Notes: generated from the letters alone by a model not told the origin. Counted from the stretch's first letter, positions 19,194-29,045 are shown. The stretch: DNA of 48,097 nucleotides from an uncultured Lachnospiraceae bacterium (GCA_947599905.1 CANQFR010000003.1:1-48097); one strand, 5' to 3'. Translations and numbers: made by a program.

Positions 19194-20210
19194 ATGAGAA
19201 CACTCCGTGGAGGCATCCGAGCTGCCGGACGTACGTTGTTTTTCGTTGCCGCCATGACGGCGCTTATGTCATTGACCGGCTGCATGGAGCGGGAACTGGA
19301 GGATCCGTATATACTTGAAGAGCGCGGGCTGGAAGTAAGCGATATTCTGGCAGCGCATACCGGGAAAGCGGAGGATTCTGCATATGCCGGTCTCTTTGCC
19401 GCAGATCTCTGCGTCGTGGCCGACGAATCCGTCTATGACGCGCAGGAGATTACAGCCGAAGCGGGCGCAGTCTTCGATCTGACGGGGCATAGGACCATTT
19501 ACAGCAAGAATGCGTTTGAGCGCCTGTATCCGGCCAGTATCACGAAGATTATGACCGCGATTCTGGCGATCCGCTACGGTAATCTGTCCGACACAGTGAC
19601 CGTGACGCAGGACGCCGTGATCACGGAATCCGGCGCCTCCCTCTGCGGGATTAAACCGGGAGACAGGCTGACGCTTGAGCAGCTTCTCTACGGTCTGATG
19701 CTGCCGTCCGGCAATGACGCCGGCGCGGCCATCGCGGTACATATTGCGGGAAGTATCGAGGCGTTTGCCGATATGATGAACGAAGAGGCCAGACGGCTCG
19801 GCGCAGTCGATACGCATTTTGTGAATCCGCACGGGCTGACGGACGAGAATCATTATACGACGGCATACGATCTGTATCTGATCTATCAGGAGGCGCTGAC
19901 GCTGCCGGAGTTTCGTGAGGTGACCGGCTGCTTATCCTACGATGCGGCATATACAGACGCGGCAGGCGCGCTTGTCACGCAGACCTGGCAGAACACGAAT
20001 CAGTATCTGATCGGAAAACGTGACGCCCCGGACGGTCTTACTGTTTTCTCCGGCAAGACCGGCACGACACAGGCAGCCGGAAGCTGTCTGATCATGGCGA
20101 CAAGAAGCGACGACGACGGCGCGGAATATATTTCTGTCGTCCTGAAATCGCCCGACCGGAACAGTCTCTACGACAATATGACAAAGTTAATCTCCCGGAT
20201 TGACAATTAG
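19194..20210 (+). CDS. D-alanyl-D-alanine carboxypeptidase (serine type, S11)
   Basis: PASITKIMTAILA (SxxK), PSGNDAG (SxN), SGKTGTTQAAGSC (KTG); N-terminal lipobox-like LTGC. Confidence 0.92.
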   Translation: MRTLRGGIRAAGRTLFFVAAMTALMSLTGCMERELEDPYILEERGLEVSDILAAHTGKAEDSAYAGLFAADLCVVADESVYDAQEITAEAGAVFDLTGHRTIYSKNAFERLYPASITKIMTAILAIRYGNLSDTVTVTQDAVITESGASLCGIKPGDRLTLEQLLYGLMLPSGNDAGAAIAVHIAGSIEAFADMMNEEARRLGAVDTHFVNPHGLTDENHYTTAYDLYLIYQEALTLPEFREVTGCLSYDAAYTDAAGALVTQTWQNTNQYLIGKRDAPDGLTVFSGKTGTTQAAGSCLIMATRSDDDGAEYISVVLKSPDRNSLYDNMTKLISRIDN

Positions 20211-20214
20211 TGAT

Positions 20215-20242
20215 TGCCTTTTCGGACGGGATATATTATAAT
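20215..20242 (+). promoter_or_regulatory. putative sigmaA promoter for the P-loop protein
   Basis: TTGCCT, 16-nt spacer, perfect TATAAT at 20237-20242. Confidence 0.5.
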
Positions 20243-20298
20243 CGAATCAGAAAATACGAACTTTTCTATACAACCTATCATGCAAGGAGGACAAAATT

Positions 20299-20718
20299 AT
20301 GGTGCAGATCATCGCAGGCGACAAGGGAAAGGGCAAGACAAAGTATCTGTTGGACAAGGCCAATGCAGCAATCAAGGAAGCGAAAGGTTCCATTGTATAT
20401 CTGGATAAAAGTTCCAAGCATATGTACGAGCTGAATAACCGCATCCGTCTGATCAATGTCAAGGGCTTCGATATCAACGATTCTTCAGGTTTCCTTGGTT
20501 TTGTCAGCGGGATCATTTCCCAGGATCATGACCTGGAGATCATGTATCTTGACAGCTTTCTGAAGCTCGCCTGCCTCGAGGGACAGGATATCACCGAGAC
20601 AGTTAATGCGCTCGAGAAGATCGGTGAGAAGTTCCACGTCACCTTTGTCTTAAGCGTATCCAGAGACGCCGACGCGCTTCCGGATTCCATGAAGGAGAAG
20701 GTAACGATCTCTCTGTAA
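20299..20718 (+). CDS. small P-loop NTPase-like protein of unknown function
   Basis: IIAGDKGKGKTKYLL Walker A-like and DLEIMYLDSF Walker B-like motifs; RBS upstream. Confidence 0.75.
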   Translation: MVQIIAGDKGKGKTKYLLDKANAAIKEAKGSIVYLDKSSKHMYELNNRIRLINVKGFDINDSSGFLGFVSGIISQDHDLEIMYLDSFLKLACLEGQDITETVNALEKIGEKFHVTFVLSVSRDADALPDSMKEKVTISL

Positions 20719-20780
20719 GTAAGAATACATGAAGCAAATACGGACAGCGTCACCGGCGCTTTGGCCGTATGGAAATAGCG

Positions 20781-20807
20781 AAAGAGCCTGTCGTGACAGG
20801 CTCTTTT
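20781..20807 (+). terminator. Rho-independent terminator
   Basis: AAAGAGCCTGTC-gtg-ACAGGCTCTTTTT hairpin with T-tract. Confidence 0.85.
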
Positions 20808-20823
20808 TGAGGAGAAACGGTCT

Positions 20824-22224
20824 ATGGCTAAGAAGAACAAGAAAATTATCAAGTACCGTCGCCCGATGCGCGTCAACATCGGGATGATCGTATTCTTTGT
20901 TATTTTTCTGTATCTGGCCTTTTATGTCTACCAGTACGCTACCAGGGTCAAAGTGCAGCCTTACGAGGTGACGGAGGGTGCGATTGCCGGAGACCGCAAT
21001 TTTACGGGAATTATCCTGCGGGATGAGTTGACGCAGTTCGCGGCGCAGAGCGGCTATGTGAATTATTATGTCCGCGAAGGGAAACGGGCCGCCGCGGGAA
21101 CCAGCATTTATTCGATGGCCGAAACCGGCGAGGTATCACAGCTGCTTGAGGAGAACGTCGAGAACGCGGAACTGCTGTCCGAACAGGATGTCATCAACAT
21201 AAGGAAAGCCCTTTCTACCTACAGTCTGTCGTATTCGGATATGGATTTTGACCAGATATACGATACCAGATATTCGCTGGAAGCAATGGTCATGGAATAC
21301 ACGAATTTTAACGCGCTGAACAATGAAGAACTCCTGTCTGACAAACTTTCCGGCGGTTTTTCGCAGATCAGTACGCCGCAGAGCGGGGTTATTTCTTATT
21401 CGATCGACGGATTCGAAGATCTGACGGATACGCAGATCTCTGAGAGCATCTTTGACCGCAGCGGTTACAGCCGCGCGATTACGCATGCGGGAGACCTTGT
21501 CGAGCAGGGGACGCCGATATATAAGGTGATTACCGACGACAACTGGTCGCTGATTTTCCCGCTCTCGGAAGCAGATGAGGCGGATCTCAGGGAATTTGAG
21601 ACGCTGACGGTACGCTTCCCGGGATATGACCTGACATGCGAAGGCGCATTCAGCATCATTGCGGGAACAGACGGCAAGAGCTTTGGGAAGCTCGCATTTG
21701 ACCGCTACATGGTCCAGTTTGTTTCGGAACGCTATCTGGATTTTCAGGTTGTTCTGGAGGTGGAAAAGGGACTGAAGATTCCGGTCAGCGCCGTGACTTC
21801 GAAGAATTTCTATCTGGTGCCCGTCACATATCTGACGACCGGCGGAGATACGGATCAGGAAGGCTTTAATAAAGAGATCTACACGGAAAACGGAACGCTG
21901 GTGCAGTTTGTGCCTGCGACGATATATTACTCGACAGAGGAATACTGCTATATCAATACCGACGAAGACGAGGAGATTCACGCGGGGGATTATCTGGTGA
22001 AGCCGGATTCCGCGGACCGCTTCCAGGTTGGTCAGACGGCGTCGCTTCAGGGCGTTTATAATATCAACCGCGGCTATTCCGTATTCCGGCAGATTGAGAT
22101 TATCGCGCAGAATGATGAGTTTTACACCGTAAAGAAAGGAACGCGTTACGGACTGAGCGTTTACGATCATATCGTGCTTGACGCGCAGTCGGTAGCCGGA
22201 GAGGATCAGTTAATCTACCAGTAA
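20824..22224 (+). CDS. HlyD-family adaptor-like membrane protein
   Basis: N-terminal TM followed by beta-rich HlyD-like domain; upstream of yggS-sepF. Confidence 0.7.
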   Translation: MAKKNKKIIKYRRPMRVNIGMIVFFVIFLYLAFYVYQYATRVKVQPYEVTEGAIAGDRNFTGIILRDELTQFAAQSGYVNYYVREGKRAAAGTSIYSMAETGEVSQLLEENVENAELLSEQDVINIRKALSTYSLSYSDMDFDQIYDTRYSLEAMVMEYTNFNALNNEELLSDKLSGGFSQISTPQSGVISYSIDGFEDLTDTQISESIFDRSGYSRAITHAGDLVEQGTPIYKVITDDNWSLIFPLSEADEADLREFETLTVRFPGYDLTCEGAFSIIAGTDGKSFGKLAFDRYMVQFVSERYLDFQVVLEVEKGLKIPVSAVTSKNFYLVPVTYLTTGGDTDQEGFNKEIYTENGTLVQFVPATIYYSTEEYCYINTDEDEEIHAGDYLVKPDSADRFQVGQTASLQGVYNINRGYSVFRQIEIIAQNDEFYTVKKGTRYGLSVYDHIVLDAQSVAGEDQLIYQ

Positions 22225-22237
22225 GGAGATGGTATCC

Positions 22238-22933
22238 ATGATTGCTGAAAAATATCATAAAATCAGGGCGCGGATCGACGCGGCATGCGCACGGGCCGGC
22301 AGAGACCCGTCGGAAGTCACGCTGATCTCTGTCAGCAAGACCAAGCCTGCGGAGATGGTGAAGGAAGTCTATGATGCGGGCGGCCGCGATTTCGGTGAGA
22401 ATAAGGTTCAGGAAATCATTGCGAAATCCCCGCAGCTTCCCGAGGATATCCGATGGCATATGATCGGTCATCTGCAGACGAATAAAGTACGTCAGGCAGT
22501 CGGGAAGGCGTGTCTCATCCATTCCGTCGATTCGGTGAAACTCGCCCGCGAGATTGAGAAGGAGGCAGTCAGGCACGGCCTGATCATGCCGATTCTTCTC
22601 GAGGTCAACGTGGCAGGAGAGGAGAGCAAATTCGGCTTCTCCTGCGAAGAAGTTGAGGCAGCTGTCCGCGATATTTCCGCGTTCCCGCACGTCGGCATCC
22701 AGGGGCTAATGACAATTGCTCCTTTTGTCACGGAAGCGGAAGAGAACCGGGAAATTTTTCGGAAATTGTATCAACTTTTTATTGACATAAAAAGCAAAAA
22801 CATTGATAATGTAACTATGAATGTTCTTTCCATGGGGATGACGGGCGATTTTGAGGTTGCGGTAGAAGAGGGCGCCACCATGGTAAGAGTAGGCACCGGC
22901 ATCTTCGGTGAACGACAAGTAAGGGAGAACTGA
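22238..22933 (+). CDS. YggS-family PLP-binding protein
   Basis: LISVSKTKPAEMVKEVYDAGGRDFGENKVQEI, WHMIGHLQTNK, SMGMTGDFEVAVEEGATMVRVGTGIFG. Confidence 0.95.
   Translation: MIAEKYHKIRARIDAACARAGRDPSEVTLISVSKTKPAEMVKEVYDAGGRDFGENKVQEIIAKSPQLPEDIRWHMIGHLQTNKVRQAVGKACLIHSVDSVKLAREIEKEAVRHGLIMPILLEVNVAGEESKFGFSCEEVEAAVRDISAFPHVGIQGLMTIAPFVTEAEENREIFRKLYQLFIDIKSKNIDNVTMNVLSMGMTGDFEVAVEEGATMVRVGTGIFGERQVREN
22782..22810 (+). promoter_or_regulatory. internal sigmaA promoter inside yggS, upstream of sepF
   Basis: TTGACA, 17-nt spacer, GATAAT. Confidence 0.65.
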
Positions 22934-22938
22934 TAGCG

Positions 22939-23481
22939 ATGAGTATGATTGGAAAATTCATGGACAGCATCCGCCTGCGCGATAATGAAGACGACGATTA
23001 CTTCCTCGATGATGATTATGAGGATGAGAAGCCTGCCAAGAAGGGCTTCTTCGGCGGCAACAGCCGGCAGGATGATGACTATTATGACGATATTGAGGAA
23101 GAGGAACCGGCGCCGCGGCCCCGTTTCTTAAGCACCAGCCGTTCCTCCTCCAAGGTTGTCCCGATGAAGCAGCGCGGCATGGAGGTTTCGATGGTTAAGC
23201 CGACCTCCATTGAGGATGCCAAGGAGATCTGCGATTATCTTCTCGCAGGAAAGGCGGTTGTGCTGAATATGGAAGGGCTCCAGACAGAGGTGGCGCAGCG
23301 GATCATTGATTTTACGTCGGGAGCAACCTATTCGATGAACGGAAACCTGCAGAAGATTTCCAACTACATCTTCATCGCCACACCGGAGTCCGTAGAACTG
23401 TCTGGTGATTTCCAGGATCTGCTGAGCAGCGGAAGCAGTGGAAGCAGCCTGGATATTCCGGGGTTGAATTTCCACATCTGA
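22939..23481 (+). CDS. sepF: cell division protein SepF
   Basis: Acidic N-terminal linker; SIEDAKEICDYLLAGKAVVLNMEGLQTEVAQRIIDFTSGATYSMNGNLQKISNYIFIATPESVELSG. Confidence 0.95.
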   Translation: MSMIGKFMDSIRLRDNEDDDYFLDDDYEDEKPAKKGFFGGNSRQDDDYYDDIEEEEPAPRPRFLSTSRSSSKVVPMKQRGMEVSMVKPTSIEDAKEICDYLLAGKAVVLNMEGLQTEVAQRIIDFTSGATYSMNGNLQKISNYIFIATPESVELSGDFQDLLSSGSSGSSLDIPGLNFHI

Positions 23482-23495
23482 TCAGTGCTGAATGG

Positions 23496-23561
23496 GCAGA
23501 CATTCCCCAGACTGTGACTCTGCCGCAGGCAGGCCCGGTGAGGAGAAGTGTCTGCTTTTTT
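23496..23561 (+). terminator. structured terminator/attenuator-like element between sepF and aroB
   Basis: GCAGACA (23496-23502) pairs with TGTCTGC (23549-23555), then T6; inner hairpin CTGCC-gca-GGCAG. Confidence 0.55.
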
Positions 23562-23638
23562 CTGACCGGAATCGCCGCTTGATTCCCATCGGATGGCAGA
23601 ATCAAACGATAACAACCCGATATTGTGAGGGACGGCAT

Positions 23639-24727
23639 ATGGAACATCGACTGACTGTACACAGGGACCAGATCCCGATTTATGATATTGTATTAACTGC
23701 CTCTTTTGACAGCCTTGCGGAGGAAATTGAAAAGCTTGACGTGCAGGGGCGCAGGCTCTGCATTGTGACGGATTCAACGGTTGCGCAGCTGTATCTGGAA
23801 GAGATCTCCCGGATCCTTTCCGGCTGCTGCCGTACGCTGACGTCATTCGTCTTCCCGGCCGGAGAGGAGCATAAGAACCTGGACACCGTACGCGATCTCT
23901 ACCGGCATCTGATTCTCCATCAGTTTGATCGGAAGGATCTGCTGGTTGCGCTCGGCGGCGGCGTCGTCGGCGATCTGTGCGGCTACGCGGCCGCGACCTA
24001 TCTGCGCGGTATTTCCTTTATCCAGATCCCGACGACATTACTTGCGCAGGTGGACAGCTCAATCGGCGGGAAAACAGGTGTTGATTTTGACGCTTACAAG
24101 AATATGGTCGGCGCCTTCCATATGCCGCGGCTGGTCTATACGAATGTGACGACGCTTCAAACGCTTCCCGAGGAGCAGTACAGCTCCGGCATGGGGGAGA
24201 TCATCAAGCACGGTCTGATCCGTGACCGTGACTATTATGAATGGCTGCAGACAAACCGCTCGCTGATCTTCGCACGCGACGAGAGGACCTGTCTGGATAT
24301 GATCAGGCGCAGTGACGAAATCAAACGCCAGGTGGTGGAGAATGATCCGACCGAACAGGGAGAGCGCGCACTGCTGAATTTCGGCCATACGCTTGGACAT
24401 GCGATCGAGAAATGCATGAGTTTTCAGCTGCTTCACGGGCACTGTGTCGGTCTCGGTATGCTGGCGGCCGCTGCCATATCGGAGTCGCGCGGTATGCTTA
24501 CGAAAGAGGAGACCGCCCGTCTTGCCGGCCTGCTGGCTGCAGACGGCCTGCCGGTGGCTGTGCATGGCTTAAATGCAGACGATGTCCTGACTGCGGCAGG
24601 AAACGATAAAAAAATGGACGGCGGGCAGATTCGCTTTATCCTTCTGCGTGCGGTCGGCGACGCCTATATCGACAGGACCGTTACCGCAGACGAAATGCGT
24701 CACGGCTTGCGTGCAGTACTTTCTTAG
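23639..24727 (+). CDS. aroB: 3-dehydroquinate synthase
   Basis: GGGVVGDLCGYAAATYLRGISFIQIPTTLLAQVDSSIGGKTGVDF; NFGHTLGHAIE. Confidence 0.96.
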   Translation: MEHRLTVHRDQIPIYDIVLTASFDSLAEEIEKLDVQGRRLCIVTDSTVAQLYLEEISRILSGCCRTLTSFVFPAGEEHKNLDTVRDLYRHLILHQFDRKDLLVALGGGVVGDLCGYAAATYLRGISFIQIPTTLLAQVDSSIGGKTGVDFDAYKNMVGAFHMPRLVYTNVTTLQTLPEEQYSSGMGEIIKHGLIRDRDYYEWLQTNRSLIFARDERTCLDMIRRSDEIKRQVVENDPTEQGERALLNFGHTLGHAIEKCMSFQLLHGHCVGLGMLAAAAISESRGMLTKEETARLAGLLAADGLPVAVHGLNADDVLTAAGNDKKMDGGQIRFILLRAVGDAYIDRTVTADEMRHGLRAVLS

Positions 24728-24801
24728 CGGAATCTTGAATAGCGGAATATCAGTAAGCAGAATCTCGGACAGAATCGTAATTCGGAGGTAGTTACTATAT
24801 T

Positions 24802-25323
24802 ATGAACAAGCGTATCATCCGTCTGGCGCTCAGTTTTCTCCTGTTTTGGTTTCTGGTTGCATTCGACCAGTTTACGAAGCATGCCGCTGCCGTATCGCTT
24901 AAGGGCCAGCAGCCGTTCGTCCTGTGGGAGGGTGTCTTTGAACTGAATTATTCCGAAAATACAGGCGCGGCTTTCGGGCTTTTGGAGGGCCAGCAGATTC
25001 TGTTTTTTGCGGTAGCCTGCCTCGTGTTCGCAGCTGTTCTCTATTTGCTGTGGACGCTTCCGGAAGAAGGCCGCTACTGGCCCCTCATTCTTTCTCTGAC
25101 TGTTATCGCCGCGGGCGCCGCGGGGAATCTGATCGATCGTGTCAGTCAGGGATACGTGGTTGATTTTCTCTATTTTAAATTGATTGATTTCCCGATCTTC
25201 AATGTTGCCGACTGCTATGTGACCTGTTCTACGGCAGTCCTGTTCCTCCTTCTGTTCTTTGGGTATTACAGCGAGGAGGAGATTTCCTCGATGCTGCCTG
25301 GCAGAAGAAAGGAGCGGACGTGA
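24802..25323 (+). CDS. lspA: lipoprotein signal peptidase II
   Basis: LNYSENTGAAFGLL; GNLIDRV; VVDFLYF...FNVADCYV catalytic Asp motifs. Confidence 0.95.
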   Translation: MNKRIIRLALSFLLFWFLVAFDQFTKHAAAVSLKGQQPFVLWEGVFELNYSENTGAAFGLLEGQQILFFAVACLVFAAVLYLLWTLPEEGRYWPLILSLTVIAAGAAGNLIDRVSQGYVVDFLYFKLIDFPIFNVADCYVTCSTAVLFLLLFFGYYSEEEISSMLPGRRKERT

Positions 25324-26237
25324 CACGGCAGTATGTAGTGGAAGAGGACGGCAGCGGCGTCCGGATCGACCGCTATCTGGCGCAGGCGGATCAGAGCCTT
25401 TCGCGCTCTTATCTTCAAAAGCTTCTGAAAAACGGAGAAGTCCTTGCGGATGGTCTGCCTGTCAAACCAAATTATAAATTAGCAGCCGGTGTCACGATTG
25501 AATTCGAACTTCCCGAAGCGGCTGAGCCGGAGATTACCGCCAGAGAAATGCCACTTGATATCATTTACGAGGATGAGGATGTACTTCTCGTGAATAAGCC
25601 CAAGGGCATGGTCGTTCATCCCGCGGCCGGGCACACAGACGATACCCTGGTCAACGGACTGATGGCGCACTGCGCGGGTCAGCTCTCCGGCATCAACGGC
25701 GTGATGCGCCCCGGAATTGTCCACCGTATCGACAGGGATACGACAGGACTTTTGATTGTCTGTAAAAATGATCTTGCGCACAACAGTATCGCCGGACAGC
25801 TGAAGGAGCACACGATTACCCGGCGCTACCAAACCATCGTCTGCGGCGTGATGCGCGACGACGAAGGGCTGATCGACGCACCGATCGGCCGTCATCCAAC
25901 TGAGCGTAAGAAGATGGCCGTCAACGTAAAGAACGGGCGGCGGGCTGTGACGCATTACCGTGTTCTGGAGCGCTTTCGGGACTATACATACCTGGAATGC
26001 CGTCTGGAAACCGGAAGAACCCATCAGATCCGCGTGCATATGAGTTCCATCCACCATCCGGTTCTCGGAGACAGTGTATACGGTCCGGCGAAATGTCCGT
26101 TCTCGCTGGAGGGACAGACGCTACATGCCGGCGTTTTGGGCTTTATTCATCCGCGAACGGGAGAATATATGGAGTTTCAGGCGCCGCTTCCGGATTATTT
26201 TGTGAATCTCCTTGAAAAACTCAGAAAAATGACATAA
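25320..26237 (+). CDS. RluA/RluD-family 23S rRNA pseudouridine synthase
   Basis: GIVHRIDRDTTGLLIVCKN catalytic motif; LETGRTHQIRVHMSSIHHPVLGD; N-terminal S4 domain. Confidence 0.95.
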   Translation: MTRQYVVEEDGSGVRIDRYLAQADQSLSRSYLQKLLKNGEVLADGLPVKPNYKLAAGVTIEFELPEAAEPEITAREMPLDIIYEDEDVLLVNKPKGMVVHPAAGHTDDTLVNGLMAHCAGQLSGINGVMRPGIVHRIDRDTTGLLIVCKNDLAHNSIAGQLKEHTITRRYQTIVCGVMRDDEGLIDAPIGRHPTERKKMAVNVKNGRRAVTHYRVLERFRDYTYLECRLETGRTHQIRVHMSSIHHPVLGDSVYGPAKCPFSLEGQTLHAGVLGFIHPRTGEYMEFQAPLPDYFVNLLEKLRKMT

Positions 26238-26325
26238 TTTTATGCTATACTTTCCGCAATAATTGATGTATAATTTTCTTATCACTTCACAAGATATGAT
26301 TGATTATGAGGGAAGGAGAGGGAAT

Positions 26326-26955
26326 ATGGAAGGAAAGCTTATTTTCACGATTGGACGGGAGTGCGGCAGCAAAGGACGTATCATCGGCCAGAAGCTTGCA
26401 GAATCTCTGGGAATCAAGTGCTATGATAAGGAACTTCTGACTGAAGCGGCCAAGAACAGCGGTCTGTGCAAGGAAGTATTTGAAACGCACGATGAGAAGG
26501 CTGCCGGAAGCTTCCTTTATTCTTTTGTCATGGATACCTATTCGATGGGCTACAATACTTCTTCCTATATGAATATGCCGATTAACCACAAGGTATTTCT
26601 CGCGCAGTTTGATACGATCAAAAAGCTGGCTGCCGAGGAATCCTGCGTGTTTGTCGGCCGCTGCGCGGATTACGCGCTGACAGACTATCCGAATAAGGTC
26701 ACTGTTTTCATCACAGGGGATGAGCAGGACAAGATTGCCCATCTGATGGAGCTCCATCAAGTGAATGCGTCCAAGGCAAAAGACATCATGGTGAAGACAG
26801 ACAAGAATCGCTCCAGCTACTACAATTACTATTCCGGCAGAAAATGGGGCGACGCCAGGAATTACGATCTCTGTATCAACAGCAGCCACATCGGCATTGA
26901 CAACGCTGTCGCGCTGATCAGCGAATTCGCGCGTATGAAGGCTGAGAATATGTAA
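26326..26955 (+). CDS. cytidylate kinase-like family protein
   Basis: FTIGRECGSKGRIIGQKLAESLGIKCYDKELL; VFVGRCADYAL. Confidence 0.87.
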   Translation: MEGKLIFTIGRECGSKGRIIGQKLAESLGIKCYDKELLTEAAKNSGLCKEVFETHDEKAAGSFLYSFVMDTYSMGYNTSSYMNMPINHKVFLAQFDTIKKLAAEESCVFVGRCADYALTDYPNKVTVFITGDEQDKIAHLMELHQVNASKAKDIMVKTDKNRSSYYNYYSGRKWGDARNYDLCINSSHIGIDNAVALISEFARMKAENM

Positions 26956-26967
26956 TCATTTGATAGA

Positions 26968-26996
26968 TTGACAAATTCTTCGTTTATTGATAGAAT
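26968..26996 (+). promoter_or_regulatory. sigmaA promoter upstream of the ttcA-like gene
   Basis: TTGACA, 17-nt spacer, TAGAAT. Confidence 0.7.
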
Positions 26997-27067
26997 AGGG
27001 ATATCGAAACAACTATTCGCGAAAGACAAGTTTAACGAATAGATGGCGGTATAACGAGGGGATATCC

Positions 27068-27811
27068 ATGAAATTACAGAGGCTATACAGTTTAACGCGT
27101 CAGGCTATTGACGAATACCGGCTGATACAGGACGGCGACCGCATCGCTGTCGGTATTTCGGGCGGCAAAGACAGCCTGACGCTTCTTTATGCGCTGAACG
27201 GCCTCAGGCAGTTTTATCCGCAATCATTCACGTTGCAGGCGATCACCGTGGATCTCGGCTATGAGGGCTTCGACCTCACGCCTGTGAAAACGCTCTGTGA
27301 GCGATTTCTGATTCCGTATACGATCATTCATACGGATATCGGAAAAATATTGTTTCAGGAACGCAAAGAAACCAATCCCTGTTCGCTTTGTGCGAAGCTT
27401 CGTAAAGGAGCCCTGAATCAGGCGGCGCTTCAGTTGGGCTGTAATAAGGTTGCATATGCGCATCATCGTGACGATGTCATAGAAACGGCCTTGTTATCGC
27501 TTATGTATGAAGGCAGGTTTTATTCGTTTGCGCCTTTGACGTATCTGGACCGAACCGGGCTTTCGGTCATACGGCCGATGATCTATGTCAGCGAGGCTGA
27601 TGTGATCGGCTTTATGAACCGGTATGAATTGCCCGTATGTAAAAATCCGTGTCCGGCCGACGGTTATACCAAACGCGAATATGTTAAAAATTTAACAAAA
27701 AGACTGGTGACAGAAAATACGCAGTTCAAAGATAATCTGTTCCACGCAATCACTGACAGTTCGATTCCCGGCTGGGCCCGAACGAATGCGGCTGTCAGCC
27801 AGAAGGCGTGA
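27068..27811 (+). CDS. tRNA 2-thiocytidine synthetase TtcA-like ATPase
   Basis: IAVGISGGKDSLTLLYAL PP-loop; CSLCAKLRKGAL and HHRDDVIETALLSLMYEGRF. Confidence 0.88.
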   Translation: MKLQRLYSLTRQAIDEYRLIQDGDRIAVGISGGKDSLTLLYALNGLRQFYPQSFTLQAITVDLGYEGFDLTPVKTLCERFLIPYTIIHTDIGKILFQERKETNPCSLCAKLRKGALNQAALQLGCNKVAYAHHRDDVIETALLSLMYEGRFYSFAPLTYLDRTGLSVIRPMIYVSEADVIGFMNRYELPVCKNPCPADGYTKREYVKNLTKRLVTENTQFKDNLFHAITDSSIPGWARTNAAVSQKA

Positions 27812-27860
27812 ATTGACGGTGAATAGACGGTAAATTGCCGGTAAAAGGAGGTATCATCTG

Positions 27861-28988
27861 ATGGCTAATCTTCCATATTATGAGCAAAAGGATCGCGAAA
27901 ACACACTTCATCTGCGCGAAATGATGAAGGAACTGCCGTCCTTCTGCACCGATTTCTTTCGAGGGATTGAACCGCAAACCTCATCAAGAACCAGAATCGC
28001 CTACGCCTATGACCTGAAGGTGTTTTTTGAGTTTCTGCAGAAGGAAAATCCTGTCTTCGGCGCCCGGGATATCCGTGACATCAGCCTCGACGAACTTGAT
28101 CAGCTCCGGGCCGGCGACCTGGAGGAATACATGGAGTACCTGAAATACCGGTACAATGACAAAAACTTCGAGGTCGTCAACAAGGAACGCGGCATCATGC
28201 GGAAAGTATCGTCGCTAAAAAGCTTTTATAATTACTTTTACCGTCTGGAACGGCTGAAAAACAATCCGGCTGCCCTGATCAAGCTGCCCAAGCTTCATGA
28301 AAAAGAGATCATCCGCCTGGATATCGACGAAGTCGCCATGTTATTGGATACCGTGGAAAACGGTGATTCTCTGACAAAGAAACAGCGTGAATTCCACGAA
28401 AAAACGCAGGTACGCGATCTGGCTCTCCTGACGCTTCTTCTCGGTACGGGACTCCGCGTGTCCGAATGCGTCGGTCTGGATATCCAGGATGTCGACTTCA
28501 AGAACAGCGGGATCCGGATTCACCGCAAAGGCGGCAAAGAAGTGACCGTCTATTTCGGTGAGGAGGTGGAGGAAGCGCTGCTTGACTATCTCGAACAGCG
28601 CAGGCACATGATTCCGGCCGAGGGTCATGAAAACGCCCTCTTCCTCTCTCTTCAGATGAAACGAATCTCTGTGCGCAGCGTAGAGAATCTGGTTAAAAAA
28701 TACGCGAGAATCGTCACGCCGCTAAAAAAGATCACGCCGCACAAGCTTCGCAGCACCTACGGCACCACACTCTATCAGGAAACCGGTGATATCTACCTGG
28801 TCGCAGATGTCCTGGGACACTCGGATATCAATACGACCAAGAAACACTATGCAGCGCTTGACGAAGCCCGCAGACGCAGCGCCCGTGACAAAGTCCGTCT
28901 TCGTGAAGATTCGACACACGCGCAACAACAGCCATTACCGTACGAACCGTACGGGGCCGGGGCATCTGTCGAATCCGAGGGGCAGTGA
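27861..28988 (+). CDS. XerC/D-like tyrosine recombinase
   Basis: GTGLRVSECVGLDIQDVD (Arg box I), HKLRSTYGTTLYQETGDIYLVADVLGHSDINTTKKHY (HxxR..H..Y). Confidence 0.88.
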   Translation: MANLPYYEQKDRENTLHLREMMKELPSFCTDFFRGIEPQTSSRTRIAYAYDLKVFFEFLQKENPVFGARDIRDISLDELDQLRAGDLEEYMEYLKYRYNDKNFEVVNKERGIMRKVSSLKSFYNYFYRLERLKNNPAALIKLPKLHEKEIIRLDIDEVAMLLDTVENGDSLTKKQREFHEKTQVRDLALLTLLLGTGLRVSECVGLDIQDVDFKNSGIRIHRKGGKEVTVYFGEEVEEALLDYLEQRRHMIPAEGHENALFLSLQMKRISVRSVENLVKKYARIVTPLKKITPHKLRSTYGTTLYQETGDIYLVADVLGHSDINTTKKHYAALDEARRRSARDKVRLREDSTHAQQQPLPYEPYGAGASVESEGQ

Positions 28989-29045
28989 TAATAAACGCCC
29001 TGCTCATTCCTGCCATGCGCTTCTGACTCCTCTCCTGCTCCGTGC

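Noticed and set aside
21136-22170. 344-aa ORF on the - strand
   Set aside because: Opposite the HlyD-like gene, no domain recognised, codon-bias artefact.
27861-28988. XerC-like recombinase as evidence of a mobile element
   Set aside because: Embedded in a chromosomal housekeeping context next to lexA, without cargo or repeats; more likely a chromosomal Xer-type protein.
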